Assembly: GCF_016583825.1 (NCBI RefSeq)
Contig: NZ_NRRV01000011.1
Span: 1-64,000 of the forward strand
Origin: Thiohalocapsa halophila
Lineage (GTDB): Bacteria; Pseudomonadota; Gammaproteobacteria; Chromatiales; Chromatiaceae
Reading direction: 5' to 3'
Length of the DNA: 64,000 nt
Shown one piece after another: positions 34,621 through 43,256 of this stretch. The notes beneath the pieces were generated by a model. That model did no database searches. It saw nothing but the letters and a program-made list of their open reading frames with translations, and was not told where the DNA came from. Positions within the stretch are counted from its first letter, which is position 1; each line of letters starts with the position of its first letter. The position numbers and the translations under genes are program-made.

Positions 34621-35517
34621 CTAGCAGCCCAGAGCGCCGACACCGTCGTCCGCGTCCGCCATGGCCTGACCGGGTGTAGCGCTCGCGACCTGCTCCGGGG
34701 CACTGAGCGTACCCTCGGCGTTGTAGCAGGCGCCCTTAGACAGGGCGATGAGATCGCCTTCGCCGAGCGGCTGCCATAGCTCCTCCGTCAGGGGCGCGCT
34801 CGCGACCAGCGCCACATCCTGGCGCACGCTTTGGAGCTCGACGCCGCTGTCCGCCAGCTCCGGCGCCGAGCGCCAGCAGCAGCGCTGGAGCAGATAGAGC
34901 CCGGGCGGGCGCAGGCGCCCGTCCAGCTGCGTGCGCTGATGGGCGTGCACGAAGAGCGCATCGCCGTCGGCGTAGAGGAAGTTGGCCGGGCCCAGTGCAC
35001 GCAGCTCGGCGGCATGCGCCCCGATGACGGCGAGCCGCTCCGCGAGCTCCGGCACCCCGCCGCCGGCATCGCGCCACAGCGGCGCCAGGCGCGTGAGCAG
35101 CCCGCAGAAGGCCCGCTCGGAGTCCGTCTCCCCCACCGGCCGGTAGGGCGCCCGCGGATCATCGGGCTCCGCCAACAGGTCCGGCAGGTCCCCGTTGTGG
35201 GCAAATGCGTGCATGCGCCCGCCGAGCTCGCGCAAAAAGGGCTGGGTATTGCGCAGAGAGCGGTTGCCGAAGGTGGCGAGCCGAATGTGCGACAGCGCCA
35301 TGTTGGTGCGCAGCCCCTGCTGCTCCATGAAGCGCATCAGGGGGCTCTCGCTCGCCGGCCGCGGCTCGCGCAAGAGCAGGCAGTCCGGCCCCTCGTAGAA
35401 CGCGATGCCCCAGCCGTCGCGGTGCGGGCCCTCGGCGCCGCCGCGCCGCGCCAAGCGCTCCAGCGAGAAGCTGAGCGTCGCCGGCATCAGGCTGGACATG
35501 GCGAAGAGCTCACACAT
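34621..35517 (-). CDS. class II glutamine amidotransferase (YafJ-like)
   Basis: A 298-residue Ntn-type amidotransferase. The nucleophile Cys2 is exposed after Met removal (MCELFAMSS). Other family motifs are GPHRDGWGIAFYEG, SHIRLATFGNRSLRNTQPF, MHAFAHNGDL, ETDSERAFCGLL and NFLYADGDALFVHAHQ. It releases ammonia from glutamine; the acceptor substrate is not known, and no synthase domain is attached. The ATG at 35517 is chosen because Cys must be the second residue. Confidence 0.9.
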   Translation of the reverse strand: MCELFAMSSLMPATLSFSLERLARRGGAEGPHRDGWGIAFYEGPDCLLLREPRPASESPLMRFMEQQGLRTNMALSHIRLATFGNRSLRNTQPFLRELGGRMHAFAHNGDLPDLLAEPDDPRAPYRPVGETDSERAFCGLLTRLAPLWRDAGGGVPELAERLAVIGAHAAELRALGPANFLYADGDALFVHAHQRTQLDGRLRPPGLYLLQRCCWRSAPELADSGVELQSVRQDVALVASAPLTEELWQPLGEGDLIALSKGACYNAEGTLSAPEQVASATPGQAMADADDGVGALGC

Positions 35518-35780
35518 GGACGGGCACCGCGGCTGCAATCCCGGGATTCTGGGGGATGGCGCCGGTGCTGACAAACCGCGCTGCGACCCGCGGGGTCGCG
35601 GAGGGGCGCAACGGCCGCGCACGCGACCCGCCAGCTCCCGACGACTGGACCGAGGACAAGGGGATGGCCACCTGTCCCTGGCCCCTGCGGCGCACCTGGC
35701 CGGCATGTCGGTGGGGGCTTCGCCAAGCACCTGTCCGGGCTCGGCATCCCGGTGATCGACCTCGACGATCTGGACGCGTG

Positions 35781-35990
35781 GCCCGCCTCGTCCTGATGGA
35801 CGAGCGCGCGGGTCGGGCCATCGCCATGGAGCATGACCTGCAGGTGACCGGCACCGCCGCCGTCATCGGCCTGGCACATCGGCGCGGACTGCTCCCGCCG
35901 GCCCGAGATGTCTTCGCCGCCCCGCACGCGTGCGATTTCCGTATCTCGGCGACAGCTATCAGGGCCGTGCTGCGACGGGTTGGTGAGTGA
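35781..35990 (+). pseudogene. C-terminal fragment of a DUF3368-type PIN toxin
   Basis: The last about 68 residues match the end of DUF3368/PIN toxins: LVLMDERAGRAIAMEHDLQV, TGTAAVIGLAHRRGLLPPAR and GFRIS-like DFRISATAIRAVLRRVGE. The N-terminal half and any antitoxin are missing, and the frame upstream does not match. It is a decayed toxin-antitoxin remnant. Confidence 0.6.
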
Positions 35991-36041
35991 TGGACCGCCC
36001 GCTAGAGCACCTGACCTTGGCATCGCGGAAGGGCCTTAATC

Positions 36042-36282
36042 ATCCTAGAAACGGCAGTTGATCGCTTGGTCGCAGCTACAAGTGCTTGCGCAATTTGAGA
36101 ATTCGTACCGATTTCGAGGTCACCTGCCGGGTGAGGGCCGCTACGACCCCCATGGCACGCCCCGCGCGGCGCCCAGCTGCGTTACAACTCGTTGGAATAG
36201 GTCGGCTATTCCGCCTCGTTGTGCCTTGCTGGACGCCACGCGGGACGCACCCTGGGGGCCGTTCAACTACCGTTCCTAGGAT
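36042..36282. mobile_element. MITE-like element with 20-bp terminal inverted repeats
   Basis: Ends ATCCTAGAAACGGCAGTTGA (36042-36061) and TCAACTACCGTTCCTAGGAT (36263-36282) are inverted repeats matching at 18 of 20 positions. The 241-base interior has no gene. A diverged inverted copy lies at about 55055-55300: it shares GCCCCCATGGCACRCCCCGC-type sequence and GCGTTACAACTCGTTGGAAT on the matching strand. No target-site duplication is obvious. Confidence 0.75.
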
Positions 36283-36403
36283 CATAACTCCGGCCGCCTT
36301 GGGCGCTGGCTGAGTAGTCAGGCCATCCTGGCCTGACACAATCAGGGCTGGAAGCCTGGGCTACGCCGGAGACGCCCCCGCGGCTTGATCGTTAGTGCGA
36401 GCC

Positions 36404-36483
36404 GTAGGGTGGACGAGCGCCAGCGAAGTCCACCACGGGGCCGCCCGTAACCTGGTGGACTGCGCTGCGCTTGTCCACCCTAC
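36404..36483. repeat. GTAGGGTGGAC REP doublet, copy B
   Basis: The most compact copy: GTAGGGTGGACGAGCGCCAG on the left, GCGCTGCGCTTGTCCACCCT on the right with a short centre. Same family as 5739-5834 and 50735-50909. Confidence 0.8.
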
Positions 36484-36489
36484 TGCTGG

Positions 36490-36638
36490 AGGACGACGGC
36501 AAGGGCGCGGCGCTACTGGATGCGGTGCGCTCGGTGGCGGCCGGCGAGCCGGACCGGCGGGTGCTCGGGGTGGCGCCGGCGTCGTTTGAGCAGATGCCGG
36601 AGCGCCGTTTGCGTATTGGGCTCAAGGTGCGGTTTTGA
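36490..36638 (+). pseudogene. C-terminal fragment of an unidentified protein
   Basis: A protein-like tail (GKGAALLDAVRSVAAGEPDR, then RVLGVAPASFEQMPERRLRI and GLKVRF) begins right at the REP doublet without a start codon. Codon use is gene-like. The 5' part was presumably lost when the repeat region formed. Confidence 0.35.
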
Positions 36639-36737
36639 GAATCTTTGTAACCGTTTAGAGGGCGTTTAACAGTTCGGACCTGCAGCATTGTCTGAGACAG
36701 TGAAGTGGTAGCCGCGCCCGCACCCGATCAAAGGGTC

Positions 36738-37163
36738 TCACCCTGCCGCGGCCGGGCGAGCCGAGCCGAGGACGGCCGTGAACAGCCGGTGAATCTTGCC
36801 GATATCCACCGGCTTGGTCAGCAAGGCCGATATGCCGTGCCGTGTCGGCACCGCCGCCACGCCGTGGCGGCCCGTCATGAGCACGACCTGCTCCAAACCG
36901 CCACACTCGGCCAGCGCCGCGCCCAGTTGCCGGCCGTCGCCGTCGGGCAGGTGGACATCGATCAACGCAAAGCGGAAGGATTGCCGCGCCGCCAGCCGCC
37001 GCGCCTCGGCACAGCCGGCGGCGGCGGCGATGTCGTAGCCCAGATCGGCAAGGTCCCAGCTCAGCATCTGCCGCAGCGGCGCGTCGTCCTCCACCAGCAG
37101 CAGCGGCCGCTGCGCCGCCGGCGCCTCGGGCGCCGGCGCCGAGCGGGTTGGGGCAGCGCTCAT
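36738..37163 (-). CDS. single-domain response regulator coupled to an ECF sigma factor
   Basis: A 141-residue receiver protein: acidic pair in LLLVEDDAPLRQML, phospho-acceptor Asp in FALIDVHLPDGDGRQLG, Thr in VVLMTGRHG and Lys in LLTKPVDIGKI. An Ala/Pro-rich N-terminal extension of about 18 residues precedes it. Its ATG overlaps the sigma-factor stop (ATGA), showing translational coupling. No kinase is adjacent. It may control the sigma factor or report its own modification state; this is inference. Confidence 0.88.
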   Translation of the reverse strand: MSAAPTRSAPAPEAPAAQRPLLLVEDDAPLRQMLSWDLADLGYDIAAAAGCAEARRLAARQSFRFALIDVHLPDGDGRQLGAALAECGGLEQVVLMTGRHGVAAVPTRHGISALLTKPVDIGKIHRLFTAVLGSARPAAAG

Positions 37164-37726
37164 GCCCGCTCCCCCAGCGCCACGCGCAGCTTCTGCCGCG
37201 CCCGGAACAGCCGTGTGCCCACGCCCGCGGAGCTGAGCCCCAAGCGCTCGGCGATCTCCTGCTGCGAGTGCCCGTGCAGCACCTGCAGGATCAGCGGCTC
37301 GCGGTACTCCGCCGGCAGCGCGGCAATCGCCCGGCGCAGCACGAAGGCCTCGGTGGAGGTGTCGTAGCTCTGGCGCTCGGCGCCCAGCTCCTCGGTCGGG
37401 ATCGCGCTCTCGCGCGGCTGGATACGCTCGAAGCGCCGCGCGTTCTCGCGGCGCACGATGGTCTTCAGCCACCCCTTCACCGCCGCCGGCTCCTTGAGCT
37501 TCTCGCGCGAGCGCCAGGCGCGCAGCAGGCTGTCCTGCACCAGGTCCTCGGCGGTGTGCGGGTCGCCGGCGAGGCGGTAGGCGTACTTGTACAGCGCCGA
37601 CCAATGGGTGCGGGCGAGCTCGGCGAAGTCGGTGGCCGGATTCAGGGGCTCGGCGGCGTGGGCTGCGTTGGTGGTGGCGGGGGCAGTGACAGTGGCGGAT
37701 GCAGATGCAGATGCAGTGGCAGGCAT
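37160..37726 (-). CDS. ECF-type RNA polymerase sigma factor
   Basis: A 188-residue sigma-70-family protein. The sigma2 region includes the core-binding and -10 recognition segment YKYAYRLAGDPHTAEDLVQD and LLRAWRSREKLKEP. The sigma4 helix-turn-helix is REPLILQVLHGHSQQEIAER plus LGLSSAGVGTRLFRARQKLR. The N-terminal 30 residues are a low-complexity Ala/Thr/Ser run. No anti-sigma gene follows; instead a receiver protein is translationally coupled. Repeated CGTTAC motifs at 37837-37864 upstream may be its control region. Confidence 0.9.
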   Translation of the reverse strand: MPATASASASATVTAPATTNAAHAAEPLNPATDFAELARTHWSALYKYAYRLAGDPHTAEDLVQDSLLRAWRSREKLKEPAAVKGWLKTIVRRENARRFERIQPRESAIPTEELGAERQSYDTSTEAFVLRRAIAALPAEYREPLILQVLHGHSQQEIAERLGLSSAGVGTRLFRARQKLRVALGERA

Positions 37727-37836
37727 GGTAAGTCTCCGTGGGCAGTGAGCGTGACTGCCCTAGGCATTGCACCCGCCATGCCAAATGATAAATTCCTGTT
37801 TTACAAGACATTCTAGTAGACCGCCCGCCAGCGGAC

Positions 37837-37864
37837 GTAACGCTTCGTTACTACGAATCGTTAC
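37837..37864 (-). promoter_or_regulatory. CGTTAC repeat cluster upstream of ECF sigma gene
   Basis: GTAACG-CTT-CGTTAC followed 7 bases later by another CGTTAC, 111-138 bases before the sigma-factor start. The GTAAC core resembles ECF -35 elements, so autoregulation is possible, but no matching -10 is certain. Confidence 0.35.
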
Positions 37865-38168
37865 AGCGGACGAGCGAAGGCGCGGTCATCAACGGCCGCA
37901 GCCGTCGGGTCGCGGCCGCACGCTGCCACGACCGCCGCGGTCGCGCCTACCTTCTGCCCGCAGCAGTCACTATTTGCGCGGCGGTGACTGATCGGCTGAC
38001 CGAGATCCGAGCGGCCTCAGACCTGCCTCCTATGGCACTTGACATCGATAGGGCCGGATGTCGATGGCGGTCCAGACCCGCGCATCTTCGGTGAACAGCG
38101 CGGTAGATCGCCATCGAGCCCGGTGAAGAGCGTTTGGGTGGTGTTCGGTTGGGGAGGTTGGTGGCGGG

Positions 38169-38237
38169 CGCCCCTGGCGGGGTGAGCGCGGGAAGGAGCC
38201 CGGAGGGCGACTGGACGCGCTCACCCCGCCAGGGGCG
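38169..38237. repeat. 22-bp perfect inverted repeat hairpin
   Basis: CGCCCCTGGCGGGGTGAGCG plus CG (38169-38190) and its exact complement (38216-38237) flank a 25-base centre. The very stable hairpin lies in front of the IS21-associated genes and may protect against read-through transcription or be part of the element. Confidence 0.7.
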
Positions 38238-38495
38238 TGGCGACGCGCTGTGATCCGGCCCGGGAGGGGGGGTTGTGCGCGCGACGCGCGGCGGTTGTGA
38301 CCGTTCGCTCGGACCGGGAGGTGACAACCCGGCGGAATCGGCTACAGGATCGGGGCCGTTGAGACAGGCGCGGCACCGGGCTCGACCGCCACAGTCACCC
38401 CGATACCGCGCCCCCAAACCGTGCCAGGCACGGCTCGCGGGAGAGTATCGCGCGCCCGTGGGTTCTGATCCAGCACTCGGCGGCAGGAGCCGCCG

Positions 38496-38951
38496 ATGTG
38501 CCGCACTGCGCGTCTGTTCAATTGTGCCCGTTGCCGCCGCCAGGTGGTGATCTGCAGCCACTGCGATCGGGGCAACCGCTATTGCGGCAAGCAGTGCGCA
38601 CAAACCGCTCGCCGCCAATCCCAGCGCGAAGCCGCGCGGCGCTATCAAGCCTCGCGCCGCGGTCGCCTCGCCCATGCCGCCCGCCAGCACCGCTATCGCC
38701 GGCGCCGCAGTGCGAAAGTGACGCATCAGGGTTCTTGCCCGCACCGGCCCGATGACAGACTGCCCATCACGTCGAGGACGTCGGCGCGCCAAGGGACGGT
38801 TCCCGGCGCCGATGCCGGTGCCGAGCGCCGTTGTCACCGCTGCGGACGGCGCTGTTCGCCGTTGCTGCGTCAGGGCTTCCTGCGCCGACCCTCGACACGC
38901 GCGGCCATCGACTTGCCACCCCCGCGGATGGCCCGCTGCCGAGGTGCTTGA
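38496..38951 (+). CDS. cysteine-rich accessory protein of IS21 element
   Basis: A 151-residue, Arg- and Cys-rich protein. Its N terminus has zinc-finger-like pairs: [21 protein letters not shown] followed by CGKQC-type spacing. A second pair comes later in [14 protein letters not shown]. The middle is a basic helical stretch ([20 protein letters not shown]). Similar proteins precede istA in other IS21 elements of Proteobacteria. Their role is unknown, but DNA binding is likely. The last third may be out of frame with the usual family end. Confidence 0.6.
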   Translation: MCRTARLFNCARCRRQVVICSHCDRGNRYCGKQCAQTARRQSQREAARRYQASRRGRLAHAARQHRYRRRRSAKVTHQGSCPHRPDDRLPITSRTSARQGTVPGADAGAERRCHRCGRRCSPLLRQGFLRRPSTRAAIDLPPPRMARCRGA

Positions 38952-38992
38952 GCGCTGGATGGGGGTGGTCTGACGGCGCGGAGTACACGACC

Positions 38993-40300
38993 TTGGCCAT
39001 CCCCTCGGAGCTCGAAGCGAAGATCCTGCGTTATTTCCATGTGGAGCGATGGCGGGTCGGCACCATTGCCCGCCAGCTCGGCGTGCACCACGCCACCGTC
39101 GATCGGGTGCTCTCCCAGGCCGGGCTGCCGAAGGTCGAGCGACCCCACCGGGCGTCGCTGATCGATCCCTACCTGCCGTTCGTGTTGAAGACGCTCGAGC
39201 AGTATCCGCGCCTGAGCGCCGCGCGTCTCTACGCCATGGTGCGCGAGCGCGGTTACCGCGGTGGAGCGGATCACTTCCGCCACCTGATTGCCCACTACCG
39301 CCCGCGACCGCAGCCCGAGGCTTATCTGCGCTTGAAGACCTTGCCCGGCGAGCAGGCCCAGGTCGACTGGGGCCATTTCGGCAAGATCACCATCGGCAAC
39401 GCCGAGCGGACGCTGATGGCGTTCGTGATGGTCTTGAGCTGCTCGCGCGCGATCTTCCTGCACTTCTACCTCGATGCGCAGATGGCCAATTTCCTGCGCG
39501 GGCATATCGGCGCATTCGAGACCTGGGGCGGACTGCCGCGGGTCCTGCTCTACGACAATCTGAAAAGTGCCGTGCTGGAGCGCCGGGGTGAGGCGATCCG
39601 CTTCCATCCCACCTTGCTGGAACTGGCCGCCCATTACCGCTTCGAGCCGCGCCCGGTGGCGCCGGCACGGGGCAACGAGAAGGGGCGTGTGGAGCGCGCC
39701 ATTCGCTATGTGCGCGAGGCCTTCTTCGCCGCGCGCACCTGGCGCGATCTGGATGATCTCAATGCGCAGGCCGACGCCTGGTGCCGGGGCCAAGCCGCCG
39801 ATCGCCCGTGCCCCGAGGATCGCTCGATGACGGTGCGGGAGGCGCTTGCGCAGGAGCAGCCGAAGCTCCTCGCCCTGCCGGATAACCCCTTCTCCACCGA
39901 CGAGCAGGTCGCGGTCAGCGCCGGCAAGACGCCCTACGTGCGCTTTGATCGCAACGACTACAGCATTCCGGCGACCCATGTGCGCCGCACGCTCACGGTG
40001 GTGGCCAGCCCCGGCGAGGTGCGGATAGTGGACGGCGCCACGCTGCTGGCCACCCACCCGCGCAGCTATGACAAAGGCCGGCAGGTCGAGGACCCGGCAC
40101 ACATCGCCGCGTTGGTGGCGCGCAAGCGCGAGGCGCGCCAGCATCGCGGCACCGACCGCCTGGCGCAGGCCGCGCCCAACAGCCGGGCGCTGCTGACCCG
40201 CGCCGCCGAGCGCGGGGAGAACCTCGGCTCGATCACCGCGACGCTGTTGCGCCTGCTCGAGCGCTACGGCGCCGCCGAGCTCGAAGCGGCTTACGCCTAA
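38993..40300 (+). CDS. istA: IS21-family transposase IstA, 3' end frameshifted
   Basis: A 435-residue transposase. The N-terminal helix-turn-helix is [20 protein letters not shown]. The DDE catalytic residues are in [23 protein letters not shown] and [17 protein letters not shown]. The TTG at 38993 has GGAG 9 bases upstream. The frame stops at EAAYA, but the next frame continues the family's C terminus at once (ALARDVPHPNAVRLALERRR, on to 40511). Removing the T of the stop codon at about 40298 would restore it, so a one-base insertion has cut off about 70 residues. The catalytic core is intact. Confidence 0.88.
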   Translation: MAIPSELEAKILRYFHVERWRVGTIARQLGVHHATVDRVLSQAGLPKVERPHRASLIDPYLPFVLKTLEQYPRLSAARLYAMVRERGYRGGADHFRHLIAHYRPRPQPEAYLRLKTLPGEQAQVDWGHFGKITIGNAERTLMAFVMVLSCSRAIFLHFYLDAQMANFLRGHIGAFETWGGLPRVLLYDNLKSAVLERRGEAIRFHPTLLELAAHYRFEPRPVAPARGNEKGRVERAIRYVREAFFAARTWRDLDDLNAQADAWCRGQAADRPCPEDRSMTVREALAQEQPKLLALPDNPFSTDEQVAVSAGKTPYVRFDRNDYSIPATHVRRTLTVVASPGEVRIVDGATLLATHPRSYDKGRQVEDPAHIAALVARKREARQHRGTDRLAQAAPNSRALLTRAAERGENLGSITATLLRLLERYGAAELEAAYA

Positions 40301-40488
40301 GGCCCTGGCCCGTGATGTGCCCCATCCCAATGCGGTGCGCCTGGCCCTGGAGCGCCGCCGCGAGCAGCGCGAGCAGCCGCCGCCGCTGGCGATCACCCTG
40401 CCCGATAACCAGCGCGTACGTGAGGTCGTGGTCACGCCGCACAAGCTCGATGCTTACGACCAACTGCAAGCGGCCCGGGAGAGCGACG

Positions 40489-41280
40489 ATGACGCGCACG
40501 ACGACGGATGATCCCCTCCTGGCCAGAGCCAAGGCGCTGAAGCTCTATGGGCTGGTGGCGCATTGGTCGGAGGTCGCCGCCAGCGATTGGCTCGCACCCC
40601 TGATCGCGTGGGAGGAGGAAGAGCGCGCGCGCCGCTCGCTGGAGCGGCGCCTCGGCAACGCCAAGCTCGGGCGCTTCCGCGCGCTGGCCGACTTCGACTG
40701 GGACTGGCCCAAGCGCTGTGACCGCGCGGCCATCGAGGCGTTGATGGACCTGGACTTCCTCGCCGAGGCCGCCAACGCCATCCTGGTCGGCCCCAACGGC
40801 GTGGGCAAGTCCACCCTCGCCCGCAACATCGCCCACCAGGCGGTGCTCGCCGGGCACACCGTCTTATGCACCAGCGCCGGGCACATGCTCGGTGAGCTCG
40901 CCGGTGCCGATGGCGACCGCGCCCTGCGCCATCGCCTCTCGCTGTATGCACGCCCGCGCCTGCTGCTCATCGATGAAATCGGCTATCTCTCTTACTCCAA
41001 TCGCCATGCCGACCTGCTCTTCGAGGTCGTCTCGCGCCGCTACCAGGAGAAGTCCACCCTGGTGACGACCAACCGACCTTTCGCCGAGTGGGGCGAGGTC
41101 TTCCCCAACGCCGCCTGCGTCGTCTCCCTGGTCGATCGCTTGGTGCACAACGCCGAGATCATCCAGATCGAGGGCGAGTCCTATCGCCTCAAAGAGGCCA
41201 AGGAGCGCAGCGAGCAGCGGCGCCGGCAACGCGCGGCGCGCAAGACCAACACCCGCCCGGAAACCCCGCGCAACAATTGA
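40489..41280 (+). CDS. istB: IS21-family helper ATPase IstB
   Basis: A 263-residue AAA+ protein that supports target choice and transposition. Walker A is VGPNGVGKSTLARN, Walker B is LLLIDEIGYL, and sensor motifs are in LVTTNRPFAEWGEVFPNAAC. The start has GGGAGAG upstream and overlaps the restored istA reading frame by 23 bases, as is usual. The basic C terminus (RRRQRAARKTN) is typical. Confidence 0.93.
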   Translation: MTRTTTDDPLLARAKALKLYGLVAHWSEVAASDWLAPLIAWEEEERARRSLERRLGNAKLGRFRALADFDWDWPKRCDRAAIEALMDLDFLAEAANAILVGPNGVGKSTLARNIAHQAVLAGHTVLCTSAGHMLGELAGADGDRALRHRLSLYARPRLLLIDEIGYLSYSNRHADLLFEVVSRRYQEKSTLVTTNRPFAEWGEVFPNAACVVSLVDRLVHNAEIIQIEGESYRLKEAKERSEQRRRQRAARKTNTRPETPRNN

Positions 41281-41302
41281 CCACAGCCCAACGGAGGCCG
41301 CC

Positions 41303-41494
41303 ATGCTCCCGCTGCAAGATATCCCTCAGCATTGGTCCACGGCACAAGCACTCGCCGTCTACGAATGGCTCGACTGCCTACGCGAGCGCGTCTGGGACTG
41401 CTACGGCGAGCAGATCCAGGCGCACTACCGCAGCGAACAGCAGGATCACTTCCAGCCCGACCTCTTCAAGGTCGACGACGACATGCCCTTCTGA
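41303..41494 (+). CDS. 63-residue protein downstream of istB
   Basis: A small acidic protein (VYEWLDCLRERVWDCYGEQI in the centre). GGAGG lies 6 bases before the ATG. Very similar short proteins follow istB in related IS21 elements, so it probably belongs to the insertion sequence. Function unknown. Confidence 0.6.
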   Translation: MLPLQDIPQHWSTAQALAVYEWLDCLRERVWDCYGEQIQAHYRSEQQDHFQPDLFKVDDDMPF

Positions 41495-41707
41495 GCCTGC
41501 TCCTCGCAGCGAGCCTCGCAGCCAGTACCCCGTGCCCCTCGGGCGGGCGTCGCGGAACTGTTCACCGTTTATGCGCAGGTTCGCTCAGCCGCTAACACTG
41601 GCAACAGGTGGTCGCCTGGTTTCGGCAGGCGGCCGAGGACAGGGTCTGAAAGTCTCGCAGTGCTGTAGACCGAGCGCCTGCGACGGCGCAGCAGGCGGGC
41701 ATGTGTA

Positions 41708-42196
41708 CTACAGGGCCGACACTTGGTCGGCGGAGCCGAAGATCTCGATCCCCAGACGTTCCGCCACCGGTCGCGCCTCCGGGCGGACCATAGGCGAGAT
41801 GACGATCTTGCGCGTCGCGGTGCGGCCGTGGCGGCGCTGGTAGTAGTCCACCTTGCGCTCGAAGGTGTAGATGTCGGCCTTCGACATGGATGATTTCAGC
41901 TCGCAGAGGATCAGCTCGCCGTTGCGCACGATGATGTCGATCTCGACCTGATCCGGTACGCCGAAGACGGTCCCCTCGTCATCGAATTCGTTGACGTTGA
42001 GCACTTCGACCCCGAAGGACTCCTCCAGGATGCCCTTCAGCGCAGCCCGGAAGCTGGCCTCGGAGGACAGGCCCCAGGGCGCCCCTAGCGCCTCGATGGC
42101 CTGTTCCTGGCGCAGCCGGATCTGCCGCAGCTTCTTCAGCTGAAGCAGTACCGGGCGCTCGGCTCGCTGTTCGCCTTCGCTGTCTTCGACGGTCAT
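41708..42196 (-). CDS. DUF3782-like PD-(D/E)XK nuclease-fold protein
   Basis: A 162-residue protein. An N-terminal coiled-coil-like region (LLQLKKLRQIRLRQEQAIEA) is followed by a restriction-nuclease-like core: FRAALKGILEESFGVEV, the acidic VEIDIIVRNGELILCELKSS motif (D...E-x-K) and KVDYYQRRHGRTATRKIVIS. These residues fit the PD-(D/E)XK active site. Such stand-alone proteins are widespread in genomes rich in mobile elements, and their role is unknown. AAGGA precedes the ATG. A 13-base direct repeat (AAGGAACGCTGTA) lies directly upstream at 42209-42236. Confidence 0.7.
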   Translation of the reverse strand: MTVEDSEGEQRAERPVLLQLKKLRQIRLRQEQAIEALGAPWGLSSEASFRAALKGILEESFGVEVLNVNEFDDEGTVFGVPDQVEIDIIVRNGELILCELKSSMSKADIYTFERKVDYYQRRHGRTATRKIVISPMVRPEARPVAERLGIEIFGSADQVSAL

Positions 42197-42285
42197 GGCG
42201 TCAGTCCTTAAGGAACGCTGTAAAGGAACGCTGTAAACGTGGACTTGAGGGCGCACCCACGTACTCTAACGCGTCCCTGCGACAC

Positions 42286-42335
42286 TTGCGGCAGTCTGCG
42301 TCGGCTCGGTATGATCTTTTTCGCAATGCTCATAT
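42286..42335 (+). promoter_or_regulatory. nikK promoter with overlapping NikR-like operator
   Basis: A -35 TTGCGG (42286-42291) and -10 TATGAT (42310-42315) are 18 bases apart. GTATGA (42309-42314) and TCATAT (42330-42335) form an inverted repeat with 15 bases between, overlapping the -10. E. coli NikR binds GTATGA-N16-TCATAC. The same N15 spacing recurs upstream of nikL. Confidence 0.55.
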
Positions 42336-42413
42336 CATGCTGTGCAGCGTCTGTGACGGCCGCGTGCTGACTCGACCGGCCGCAGCAACCTGACCGATCC
42401 GAGGGAGACCCCG

Positions 42414-43223
42414 ATGTCAAACCTTTGCCCCATGCCGGCGCGGCGCGCCCGTCGAGCCGTCCTGTCTGCGCTGCTGCTGACCCCGCTGCTCGCGGTTCCG
42501 CCGGCGGCCACGGCCCATTTCCAGGAGCTGATCCCGTCCACGGAGATTGTCGATGCCGACACCGGCGGCGAGCTGTCCATGGCGCTCACCTTCACGCATC
42601 CGATGGAGCAGGGGCCGGCCATGGCCATGGGCGAGCCGGCGGCCTTCGGGGTGCTGACGGCGGATGGGAAGCAGGACCTGAAAGAGGCGCTGGAGCCGAC
42701 GCAGGTGGACGGCAAGGCCGCCTACCGGGCAAGCTACGAGGTGCCGGGGCCGGGCGGCTATATCTTCTACGTCGAGCCCGCGCCCTATTGGGAGCCGGCG
42801 GAAGGCGTGATGATCGTCCACTACACCAAGACCGTCGTCGACGCCTATGGCGCTGAGGCAGGCTGGGACCGGATGGTCGGCCTGCCGGTGGAGATCGAGC
42901 CGCTGACCCGGCCCTATGGCCTCTGGACGGGTAATGTCTTCACCGGCGTGATCAAGAAGGGCGGCGAGCCGGTGCCCTTCGCCGAGGTGGAAGTGGAATG
43001 GCGCAATGACGGCAGCGTCGAGCCGCCGGCGGCGCCCTTCGTTACCCAAGTGCTGAAGGCCGACGCCAATGGTGTGTTCAGCTACGCCATGCCTCGGGCC
43101 GGCTGGTGGGGCTTCGCGGCGCTCATCGAAGGGGATGAGCCCATGCAGAATCCCGACGGCGAAGACGTGCCGGTGGAGGAGGGCGCGCTAATCTGGGTGC
43201 GCGCCCGCGATATGGCACCTTAA
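42414..43223 (+). CDS. nikK: periplasmic DUF4198 component of nickel uptake (NikK-like)
   Basis: A 269-residue secreted protein of the DUF4198 family, which accompanies nickel ECF transporters. The signal peptide ends at TATA-like PPAATA, after which the mature protein would start with HFQELIPS, leaving a His at the N terminus as a possible metal ligand. The conserved strands are [36 protein letters not shown] and [19 protein letters not shown] precedes the ATG. nikM follows by 33 bases. Confidence 0.85.
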   Translation: MSNLCPMPARRARRAVLSALLLTPLLAVPPAATAHFQELIPSTEIVDADTGGELSMALTFTHPMEQGPAMAMGEPAAFGVLTADGKQDLKEALEPTQVDGKAAYRASYEVPGPGGYIFYVEPAPYWEPAEGVMIVHYTKTVVDAYGAEAGWDRMVGLPVEIEPLTRPYGLWTGNVFTGVIKKGGEPVPFAEVEVEWRNDGSVEPPAAPFVTQVLKADANGVFSYAMPRAGWWGFAALIEGDEPMQNPDGEDVPVEEGALIWVRARDMAP

Positions 43224-43256
43224 GCGCCTTCTATCCGGAGAGCAAAGACTGCGCCC

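Larger units (their letters stand above)
37727..38495. other. intergenic region between sigma factor and IS21-type element
   Basis: No gene recognised. It holds repeated GTAACG/CGTTAC motifs (37837-37864) and a 22-bp perfect inverted repeat (38169-38237). A short minus-strand stretch near 38040-38130 (ALFTEDARVWTAIDIRPY) looks protein-like, possibly a transposase trace. The left end of the IS21-type element must lie in this region but I cannot place it. Confidence 0.45.
38496..41494 (+). mobile_element. IS21-family insertion sequence (accessory gene, istA, istB, small downstream gene)
   Basis: Four same-direction genes in the arrangement of one IS21 subgroup: a cysteine-rich accessory protein, the DDE transposase, the AAA+ helper and a 63-residue protein. 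I could not find convincing terminal inverted repeats, so the ends given are those of the genes. istA is frameshifted near its 3' end, so the copy may be inactive. Confidence 0.85.

Noticed and set aside
38000-41620. Terminal inverted repeats of the IS21-type element
   Set aside because: Compared left and right flanks by eye and found no convincing match, so the ends are left undefined.
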